64,000 nucleotides of DNA, taken from positions 62,001 through 126,000 of the forward strand of contig JAPPGA010000035.1 of the NCBI GenBank assembly GCA_028821515.1. The letters run 5' to 3'. Shown one piece after another: positions 16,669-23,783 of this stretch. Position numbers and translations under genes: made by a program. The number at the start of each line of letters is the position of its first letter. Positions within the stretch are counted from its first letter, which is position 1. This stretch comes from Gammaproteobacteria bacterium. GTDB taxonomy: Bacteria; Pseudomonadota; Gammaproteobacteria; Pseudomonadales; Azotimanducaceae. A model generated the notes under the pieces. The model saw only the letters and a program-made list of their open reading frames with translations. It was not told the DNA's origin and did no database searches.

Positions 16669-19600
16669 CTAGGGCGCACCCGTCGCGGTGCTTCCTGGTT
16701 CAACACCTGAGGGCAGGGTTTCGCGCGACACCAAACGCAGGCGGGCCGAATACAGTGCGGGCACCAGCAGCATGAGTATGGACGTTGTTGCAAGGATGCC
16801 GAAGCCAAGGGACGCCGCGAAGGGCAGCAGGAACTGCGCCTGGATTGCCCGTTCCAGGATAAGGGGCGTGAAGCCCAGAAACGTGGTGACCGATGTGAGC
16901 AGTATGGGTCGAAAGCGGCCCTTGGCGCCTTCGACGATCGCCTCCAGTGTGGGCCCGCGGTCCTTTATGCGCTGGTCGATGAAGTCGATCATGACCAGGG
17001 AATCGTTGACCACCACCCCGCTCAGCCCCAGAAATCCCATGATGGCCGTGGTACTGAAGGCGATCCCCATGATCAGGTGGCCGAAGATGATGCCGACGAG
17101 CCCGAACGGAATCACGGCCATGATGATGAAGGGTTTCGTGTAAGAACGCAGAGGAATTGCGAGCAACACGAAAATCATGAACATGGCCAGCACAAACCCG
17201 CGATACAGCGCGCCCAGGGATTGCAGTTGCTGCTGTTGCTCGCCGCCGAACGTGTAGGTCAGGTCGGGATCCGAGGCGGTGAGTTCGGCAAGGATCGTGT
17301 CGCTGAGCACGGCGTTGGCCTCTGCGCCGGAGATCACCCCGGGGTCCACGTTGGCGGTGACGGTTACCACGCGTTGCCCGTCCCTGCGCTTGATGGCGGG
17401 CGGCGACGTGCCGGATTTCAGCACCGCGACCTGGCTCAACGGAACTTCCGTCCCGCTCGGCGTGAGGATCAGGTAGCCTTCGATGTCGGTGATGGCATTG
17501 CGTTCGTCGGCGGGCAGGCGCGCATAGACGCGAACCTCTTCCCGGCCGCGCTGCACCCGCAGCGCTTCGACGCCAAAGAACGCTGCCCGTGACTGCCGAG
17601 CCAGGTCTTCGACCGTGAGCCCCAGCGTGTCCGCTTCCGGTCGTAGCTCAAGCTGGATCTCCCGAACCCCCGGTGTGTGATCGGAGCGCACGTCGAATAC
17701 GCCCTCTATCCCGCGCAGGCCGTTCACCACGGTGGTCGCGATCTGGACCAGGCGATCCTCGTCCGGATGCGAAAGCACGGCCTCGACGGGATTGCCCAGG
17801 TTGACGACCTGGCCGCTGAAAGAGATGCCGCGCACATGCGGCATGTGGCCCACTTCCTCGCGCCAGGCCTGCGCTACCGCTTCCGTGGAAATGTCGCGCT
17901 GTTGGGATGCGACGAGCTTGAAATCTATGGCGGCGAGGTTGGCTTCCGGATTCAGCGTGGGTTGCGGAGCGAGTCCGCCGCCCTCGACACGCGGCGGCTC
18001 GCCGACGGTCACGGTCACTCCGGACAGCAAGGGGGGCTCACCCTCGGGGCGCTCTCGTGAGAATCGTTCGATGACCCGCTTGCCGGCGGCTTCGATTTCC
18101 TTTGCGACTTCGTAGGTTCGCCGCGCAGTTGTGCCTTCCGGCATCTCCAGGCTCGCCGACACGAAATCTCCCTCTACCGTATCGGCGAACTTGGATGGGA
18201 CGATTCCCGCCGGCAGGAGCGATACGCTCAGGATGAGCAATCCGATAGCGCCCGCGATGGTTATCGCAGGTTGCTCCGTGGCGAAACGCAGCGCTCGATC
18301 CAACGGGCCGTGCAGGAACCGGTTGAGGCCCCGGTCGACCAGCCCTTGCGTGCCTGCGAAGAATCGGTCGAACGCATTCTTCGGTGTCCAGTCCGGTCCG
18401 GGCAGGTGGGACAGGTGGCTGGGGAGGATGAACAGCGATTCGAAGAGGGAGATGAGCAGCATTGCGATGATGATGATCGGCAATGCGCGCCATATCTCGC
18501 CGATGCCACCAGGTATGAAGAGAATCGGAGTAAACGCTGCGATGGAGGTGAGAACGGCGAAGATCAGCGGCACCTTGATCCTCCGCGTGCCCCGGATCGC
18601 GGCAACGACGCCGGGCGTGCCCCGCTTGCGTTCCAGGTGGATGTGCTCTGCGACCACGATGGCGTCGTCGACGATGATGCCGATGGCAAGCACGAACACC
18701 AGCAAGGAAACAGGGTTAAGCGTGATGTCAAGGACCAGCATCACCGCCAGCGCGCCGACAAACGAGGTCACCAGGCCTGCGACCACCCATACGGCGAGGC
18801 GGATTTCCATGAATAGCGTCAGCGAGACAAAGACGAGGAGCAGTCCAAGGAATCCGTTCTTGAGAAGCAGGTTGACGCGCTCCGAATAGACCTGGGACTC
18901 GTCGTTCAGGATCTCGAGGTTCACCCCCGGCGGCAGAGACGGAACGATGGCATCGGCGACGTGTTGATGCACGGCCGTGGCGACATCCATCACCTGTTCG
19001 CCCTCGACGCGATAGACCTCGACGAACGCGGCCGGCTTGTCCTGGTGCTGGACGATGAGATCGATGTCCTGAAAGACGTCGCCCACGTTGGCGATGTCGC
19101 CCAGGGTCACGGATGTTCCGTCGTTGCGGCTGAGTACAACGACCTGCTCGAAATCGTGCTGATCGTAGCGCTGTCCTATCGTGCGGACGCGCACCTGGGC
19201 ATCGCGCGTGTCGATGCTCCCGGCGGACAGGTCGAGAGAACTGCGGCGAACCGCCTCCGCGATGTCCGAAAGCGTCAGCCCGAGGGCGCGCAGTTCGCGC
19301 AGGGGCACGTCGATCGAGATCTCGTAATTCCGCACGCCGGTGGTTTCGACCAGTGACACGGCGGGAAGCGAAGCGAGGTCGTCTTCGATCTGGTAGGCCA
19401 ACTCCTTCAGCGACCGCTCCGAGATGTCGCCGTACACAACGAGGCGCATGATGCTCTGACGGCTGGTCATTTCCCTGATTTCGGGACGCTCGGCACCGGC
19501 CGGAAACGATTGAATCCGCGCAACTGCGGATTCGATCTCGGCGATAGCCTCGCTGATGTCCGTGCCGGACTTCAATTCGATGCGAACCGATGCGATTCCC

Positions 19601-19884
19601 GGAGCGGCGAGGGACTTCACGGCAATCACGTTGTCGAGGGAACTCACCTGTTCTTCCACTCTCGCGATGATCGACTCCTCTACCTCGTCCGGGCTGGCGC
19701 CGGGATAGGTTATGGAGACTTCGATATGGTTGAACTTGATCGCGGGCCACGACTCGCGCTCCAGCCCGGTGAGCGACACCAGACCCGCGGCCAGGATTGC
19801 TAACATGAAGAGATTCGCCGCAACCCGGTTGCTCGCCATGTAGGCGACTGGACCGCGAGGCTCTCCTCCGTACACGTCGTCCAT
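16669..19884 (-). CDS. RND (AcrB/MexF-like) efflux permease
   Basis: A full-length 1071-residue RND pump: N-terminal TM1, a large periplasmic loop beginning SITYPGASPDEVEESI, TM2-6 with the LAIGIIVDDAIVVAEHI motif in TM4, the second periplasmic loop, and TM7-12 with GLSGVVVNDSLVMIDFI. These are proton-relay and substrate-loop features of hydrophobe/amphiphile efflux pumps rather than the CusA metal type. It is tail-to-tail with the SMT gene with no intervening base (TGA then CTAG). Its adaptor is likely the upstream gene on the other strand, and the NodT-type channel at 47.5-49 kb could complete the system. Confidence 0.93.
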   Translation of the reverse strand: MDDVYGGEPRGPVAYMASNRVAANLFMLAILAAGLVSLTGLERESWPAIKFNHIEVSITYPGASPDEVEESIIARVEEQVSSLDNVIAVKSLAAPGIASVRIELKSGTDISEAIAEIESAVARIQSFPAGAERPEIREMTSRQSIMRLVVYGDISERSLKELAYQIEDDLASLPAVSLVETTGVRNYEISIDVPLRELRALGLTLSDIAEAVRRSSLDLSAGSIDTRDAQVRVRTIGQRYDQHDFEQVVVLSRNDGTSVTLGDIANVGDVFQDIDLIVQHQDKPAAFVEVYRVEGEQVMDVATAVHQHVADAIVPSLPPGVNLEILNDESQVYSERVNLLLKNGFLGLLLVFVSLTLFMEIRLAVWVVAGLVTSFVGALAVMLVLDITLNPVSLLVFVLAIGIIVDDAIVVAEHIHLERKRGTPGVVAAIRGTRRIKVPLIFAVLTSIAAFTPILFIPGGIGEIWRALPIIIIAMLLISLFESLFILPSHLSHLPGPDWTPKNAFDRFFAGTQGLVDRGLNRFLHGPLDRALRFATEQPAITIAGAIGLLILSVSLLPAGIVPSKFADTVEGDFVSASLEMPEGTTARRTYEVAKEIEAAGKRVIERFSRERPEGEPPLLSGVTVTVGEPPRVEGGGLAPQPTLNPEANLAAIDFKLVASQQRDISTEAVAQAWREEVGHMPHVRGISFSGQVVNLGNPVEAVLSHPDEDRLVQIATTVVNGLRGIEGVFDVRSDHTPGVREIQLELRPEADTLGLTVEDLARQSRAAFFGVEALRVQRGREEVRVYARLPADERNAITDIEGYLILTPSGTEVPLSQVAVLKSGTSPPAIKRRDGQRVVTVTANVDPGVISGAEANAVLSDTILAELTASDPDLTYTFGGEQQQQLQSLGALYRGFVLAMFMIFVLLAIPLRSYTKPFIIMAVIPFGLVGIIFGHLIMGIAFSTTAIMGFLGLSGVVVNDSLVMIDFIDQRIKDRGPTLEAIVEGAKGRFRPILLTSVTTFLGFTPLILERAIQAQFLLPFAASLGFGILATTSILMLLVPALYSARLRLVSRETLPSGVEPGSTATGAP

Positions 19885-20023
19885 GACTACTGTCGGCGAG
19901 CGGTTCCGGCGCCGATGGTCGCGCCCTGGGTGCCGAACCCGTTGCAGTTGCTAATCAATGACATTTCGTCGCTGCCAATGCAGGCGCACAGGCCTTTGAT
20001 ACTGCCCGCCGTCTCGCGGCGGC

Positions 20024-20256
20024 CCCTAGCGCCATGAAACCCGCCGGCCCTTCGGGCGCGTCGTGTTCCATCCCAGCCCAAGCCCGCCTGGGGCCATGCG
20101 CCTTGATCGGCACTATGTGCCGTTCTGCGCGCACGGCCCTAGCGCCATGAAACCCGCCGGCCCTTCGGGCGCGTCGTGTTTCATCCCAGCCCAAGCCCCG
20201 CCTAGGGCCATGCGCCTTGATCGGCACTATGTGCCGTTCTGCGCGCACGGCCCTAG
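20024..20256 (+). repeat. Two tandem copies of a palindromic intergenic repeat (MITE/REP-like)
   Basis: Two direct copies (about 20024-20136 and 20137-20250), each opening with CTAGCGCCATGAAA and followed by CTAG. Each contains GCCC-TTC-GGGC and CGGCAC-TAT-GTGCCG hairpins. They belong to the same family as 23070-23209 and 29913-30052 but are shorter. The distal CTAG (20253-20256) includes the stop codon of the GPP34-P450 gene on the minus strand. Confidence 0.85.
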
Positions 20257-22268
20257 ACGGGGTTCCTGACTTCTGCCACGCGGAACTTCAGCTTCTTGTC
20301 GGGCGCGGCGGTCGGGAACGGGTTGATTCCGATCCGGTAGTCCTCGGGCACGATCTCCAGCCTGACGTGGTGGGCGATCATCATCAGGTTCACGACCATC
20401 TGAAGCTCCAGCCACCGGTGCCCCAGGCAAGTGTGCGTGCCGAGTCCATACGGCGCATAGGCTCCGGGGGCCATGTGCTCTTCCCGGTCAGGCAGGTAGC
20501 GATCGATATCGAACTTGAGCGGATCCTTGTACAGTTTCGCCGAGTAGTGTGGTGCGGTGTGACAGACAAGCAGCCGCGTTTGCGGAGGTATCTGGAAGCC
20601 GTCCACCACGCACTGGTTCATCGCCGTTCTCAACTGCCAGGGGATCACGGGATACAGGCGTTCGGACTCGAGAAAAATCCGATGCGTTACGTCCACGCTT
20701 TCGCGGCTGAATGCCGCAGCCTGCGGTTCGTGCCCGTTTCCGAATAACGCGTCTGCCTCCCGCCGGACCGCCTCGTGCAGACCCGGGTGGCGAACCATCG
20801 CGTAGGTGGCGAAGCCGAGCGAGCTGCCGAGATAGAGGCTCGCGACCATCGCCGCGACGAACGGAAACACGATATCCGTTTCTGGCAGGAACTGCGGGTC
20901 GGTCCGATGCAATTCGAGAATATAGTCGGCGATGTCCGGTGGCTTGCCGTCCCTTTGCGCCGGCGTGTGCGACTCGTGGATCGCCTGGTGAAGCCTCGCC
21001 ACATGCTTCCGTCCCCGCTTCATCTTCGGTGTCGACATCAGGAACTTCGGCAGGACGCCCTGCACATACGTGATGAGGGCGCGATGCTGGTAGGCCAACA
21101 GTTCGTCGGAATAGTGGCTGATATCCACGCCCATGGTCAGGTGGGAGACCTGGCTGCTGACGGTGCTCTGGAACATCCTGGTCGCCCCGAACACGTCGCC
21201 TTCCTTCCACTGGCCGATGCCGTCCTTTCCGAGGCTCAAGAGTTCCGGCAGTCTTTGCGCGAGCAGGGCGCGGGAATATCCGCCCCGCAGGGACTTTCGC
21301 ATCTTGTGGTGTTCGGCGCCATCCATGCCGGGCATGGTGCGAGAAGCTCCGAAGGCCCCTGCGAAATTCTCGATGTAGTCCTTTGACCGCAGGTAGAACC
21401 GCCCGTGCTTGTTGACCCATTGGTTGGCTTCGGTACCCATTATGGCGACGAGTCGTTGTCCGCCCATCCGAAAGGGGATCTCGACCACGGAGCCGTACTT
21501 CTCGTGGATTCCCCACATCGCTTTGGGGATGTTGCCCGTGCGGAAGTCGCGGTGTCGCAGAATGTCGATGATCCGGAGTTTTGGGATGGGCTTTGTCGGA
21601 AGGGTCCGGCGCGTCAGGGGCCTGTAGGCGCTTTCCCTGACCGCTTCCGATACGGTGCGCCCCACCAGGTCCAGTTTCGAGAGCGTCTCGATGCGCTCGA
21701 TGTTCTCCTGGTAGTCCTCCTCCGACAGGAGGAGCTTGAAGCCGTCGCATGTATGCATGAGGCCGATCAGGATCGCGTCGCGAGGATCCGGAATCTCGTC
21801 GTTCAGTATCGTGGCGAGGATCCTCGCCTTGGCCTCCAACCGCGTGGTGCCATTGGTGGACGGGTAATTGCCCGAACGGGACACCTGGCGGGACAGCGTC
21901 CAGAATCCGCCGGTCTCGTGGTCGAGTATCCCCTTCTCTACCAGTCGATCAAGCGCCACGGTGACGATGTCTTCGGAGCGGGCGGCACTGCGCTCGATCC
22001 AGTATTGTGGGGATGATGTCTCCTTCGCCTCGCTGATCTCCAGCAGCGTCGGGTCAAGCAACTCGTCGCCGGTTGGAGTGGCATCGACGAGATACAACGC
22101 TTGCAGATCGGTGTCGATTCGATGCTCGAGTGCGAGGTCGGCGACGACTGTACCCGCCATTACGCAGGCGAAATTCCAGCCGGGGACCATTTCCAGGTAC
22201 CCGCTCTCCTCGTTGAGCATCAGCAGGATCAGCTCTTCCGTGAGGCGCATGGATGAAGAGTCCGGCAT
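20253..22268 (-). CDS. GPP34 (GOLPH3)-cytochrome P450 fusion protein
   Basis: The start at 22268 gives 671 residues. Residues ~1-220 are a GPP34/Vps74-type domain (LTEELILLML, GTVVADLALEHRIDTD, VEKGILDHE), the fold that in eukaryotes binds phosphoinositides on Golgi membranes; a stand-alone relative is encoded at 40.2 kb. Residues ~230-671 form a cytochrome P450: a helix-C-like GMDGAEHHKMRKSLRGGYSR, ExxR at ~534-537 (ESER), and the heme-ligand Cys at ~614 in YGLGTHTCLGHRW. The helix-I segment (~471-483, VAAMVASLYLGSS) lacks the usual acid-Thr pair. The general look recalls CYP51/CYP7-like enzymes; a lipid or sterol substrate held at a membrane is inferred, supported by the SMT gene nearby. 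No redox partner is adjacent. Confidence 0.88.
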   Translation of the reverse strand: MPDSSSMRLTEELILLMLNEESGYLEMVPGWNFACVMAGTVVADLALEHRIDTDLQALYLVDATPTGDELLDPTLLEISEAKETSSPQYWIERSAARSEDIVTVALDRLVEKGILDHETGGFWTLSRQVSRSGNYPSTNGTTRLEAKARILATILNDEIPDPRDAILIGLMHTCDGFKLLLSEEDYQENIERIETLSKLDLVGRTVSEAVRESAYRPLTRRTLPTKPIPKLRIIDILRHRDFRTGNIPKAMWGIHEKYGSVVEIPFRMGGQRLVAIMGTEANQWVNKHGRFYLRSKDYIENFAGAFGASRTMPGMDGAEHHKMRKSLRGGYSRALLAQRLPELLSLGKDGIGQWKEGDVFGATRMFQSTVSSQVSHLTMGVDISHYSDELLAYQHRALITYVQGVLPKFLMSTPKMKRGRKHVARLHQAIHESHTPAQRDGKPPDIADYILELHRTDPQFLPETDIVFPFVAAMVASLYLGSSLGFATYAMVRHPGLHEAVRREADALFGNGHEPQAAAFSRESVDVTHRIFLESERLYPVIPWQLRTAMNQCVVDGFQIPPQTRLLVCHTAPHYSAKLYKDPLKFDIDRYLPDREEHMAPGAYAPYGLGTHTCLGHRWLELQMVVNLMMIAHHVRLEIVPEDYRIGINPFPTAAPDKKLKFRVAEVRNPV

Positions 22269-22374
22269 GGCGCTATCCCGTGGAACCGTAGCGCTAGTCA
22301 GCGCGCTTCCACCCCTGGCTTGGCAGACCATCGGACTTGGGCGGTGGCGCCAAGATCGACGGAATCGCGGGCGG

Positions 22375-22432
22375 AACATGGGCGGGGGTGAAACGTGGCG
22401 CCCCCGAAAGACCTACGGACTTCATGGCGCTG
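22375..22432 (-). repeat. Decayed half copy of the intergenic palindromic repeat
   Basis: Read on the minus strand, AGCGCCATGAAGTCCGT and TTTCACCCCCGCCC match the 5' half of the repeats at 23070 and 29913. The distal half and its hairpin are gone, and the bordering CTAG is changed to CCAG. Confidence 0.65.
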
Positions 22433-22483
22433 GCGGTAGATTCGCGAGTCACAAACGCAAGATGGCGGAACGGCAAGTGAAGG

Positions 22484-22592
22484 TCAAGGGTTGCCGGAGG
22501 TCCACGCACCGCCGACGGCGCGATGCAGCGCCAGTCGCGCATGTCCAGGTTCGCGAGGCTCGAATGCGCTGTCTGCATCATCGTACCGGGGT
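22484..22592 (-). pseudogene. Remnant of a NodT-type efflux channel and of the coiled-coil membrane gene
   Basis: On the minus strand, a frame ending at a TGA (22484-22486) reads ARLALHRAVGGAWTSGNP, nearly identical to ARLALHRAVGGDWTSAP near the C-terminus of the outer-membrane efflux lipoprotein at 47.5 kb. Immediately upstream (22549-22584) the DNA encodes GTMMQTAHS followed by S-L-A-N, a close match to GTMMQTAHSRLGN of the coiled-coil protein at 12.1 kb. Nothing else of either gene remains, so this looks like a short composite relic. Confidence 0.6.
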
Positions 22593-22677
22593 CGGTATCC
22601 TCATCACTACGGCAATATCGATGTAAGGCCGTTGACGTGGAGCGACTCACCAAGCGTTACACCAAGGAGTAATGAAC

Positions 22678-23073
22678 ATGATTGTCCCCATCACAGCCCT
22701 GTACGCCGCGCTGCTTGTTGCGGTTCTCGTCTGCCTGACGACCCGGATCGGATTGCTTCGGGCCAAGACTCGTATTTCCATCCTCGACGGTGGGAATGAT
22801 CGGGTTGCCGTGGAGATGCGCCGGCACGGGAACTTCGCGGAGCATGTGCCCCTGATCCTCGTTCTGATGGCGATCGTCGAGATCAACGGAGGCAGTCCCG
22901 TATTCCTGCATGTGGTTGGCATCGCGTTGGTCATCTGTCGCGTCGCGCATCCGCTCGGCCTGCACCGTGATCGAGTCCAGGCGCCGCTGCGCCTGGTCGG
23001 CGCCGTCGGGACGTCGCTGATCACGATCGCGCTCGGGGCCATGGCACTCTGGCAAGGGGTAGTGGCGATCTAG
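22678..23073 (+). CDS. MAPEG family membrane protein
   Basis: AAGGAG at 22664-22669 is 8 bases from ATG 22678 but only 2 from ATG 22672, so the later start is chosen (131 residues). Four hydrophobic helices and the segment RVAVEMRRHGNFAEHVPLIL (Arg...Asn-x2-Glu-x2-Pro) are typical of MAPEG proteins of the YecN type, membrane-bound relatives of glutathione transferases/eicosanoid enzymes. It probably acts in the inner membrane on lipophilic electrophiles or peroxides. Its TAG stop is part of the CTAG border of the repeat that follows. Confidence 0.85.
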   Translation: MIVPITALYAALLVAVLVCLTTRIGLLRAKTRISILDGGNDRVAVEMRRHGNFAEHVPLILVLMAIVEINGGSPVFLHVVGIALVICRVAHPLGLHRDRVQAPLRLVGAVGTSLITIALGAMALWQGVVAI

Positions 23074-23209
23074 TGCCATGAAATCCGTCAGCCCTTCGGG
23101 CGAGCCGTCTTTCACCCCCGCCCAAGCCCGCTTTCTCGCCCATCCCGCCCGTCCCGGATGCTACGCCTTGATCGGCACTAACGTGCCGTTCGACGGCGCA
23201 CCCTCCTAG
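23070..23209 (+). repeat. 140-bp palindromic intergenic repeat (MITE-like), copy at MAPEG stop codon
   Basis: It begins CTAGTGCCATGAAATCCG and ends GGCGCACCCTCCTAG. Two internal hairpins are visible: GCCC-TTC-GGGC and CGGCAC-TAAC-GTGCCG. It has the same length and layout as 29913-30052. The left CTAG supplies the TAG stop of the preceding gene. Confidence 0.88.
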
Positions 23210-23783
23210 TTCACTTCCAGCGATGGTGGGCTTGCCCGACCACTTGACGGTGTCCTGCCGTCGCGCGGGCGCCAGTGTAACGGTTGCGTCGAGCGCGCCA
23301 ACCGCCCCCCTACAACAGACCGGACAGTTGATTGGTTCTAAAAGCGGACACTTCTATTTGTTTGACAACATGTGCAGTGCAAAAAGTTGTCAATGGGACT
23401 GAATTGTGGCAGCGTGCAAGCCGCAATTCCGCGCATCGGCGCACCATATTTGTGTGCTCGACCAGGGGGGGACGTATCCGAACCGGAGCACAAGGCGGAT
23501 AATCTGTGAAGGCGCAGTATGAAGTCGAGCGTCGAGCGGGATGGTTCGTGCATGTCCTGATCGGCATCCCGATTCCCGATTGCGCACTGGTCGGACCTGT
23601 CAGGACATCTGGCACTACTCTTGTCTCCCTTGTCTCCCTTGTCTCGCGATTGCTTGCAGCTTGGCGCACCAACGTGGACGCCCACCCGTTTGGGGGATGG
23701 CGGCGGCTGCCTCGATTCCGGCCATCGAGAATCTCACGTTGCCGTAGCGCTGGGAGCGTAATCTCCTTGTCGAGGAGACTCGC
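23210..23783 (+). other. Long intergenic region upstream of the metal operon
   Basis: No convincing gene. The stretch 23320-23400 is clearly AT-richer than its surroundings and holds an inverted repeat (separate entry). Around 23622-23650 the unit TTGTCTCCC is repeated about three times. A short frame through this segment has no recognisable features. The region probably carries the promoter of the downstream operon, but no -35/-10 pair stands out. Confidence 0.5.
23362..23393. promoter_or_regulatory. Operator-like inverted repeat TTGACAAC-N16-GTTGTCAA
   Basis: Perfect 8-bp arms at 23362-23369 and 23386-23393, separated by 16 bases, lie in an AT-rich patch about 390 bases upstream of the permease-SPFH gene. 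The first arm includes TTGACA, a perfect -35 hexamer. It could be a regulator site; no cognate regulator gene is nearby. Confidence 0.35.

Noticed and set aside
20024..20256. Tandem 113-bp copies as a CRISPR or satellite
   Set aside because: Only two copies, bounded by CTAG and homologous to dispersed intergenic repeats, so a mobile palindromic repeat is the better reading.
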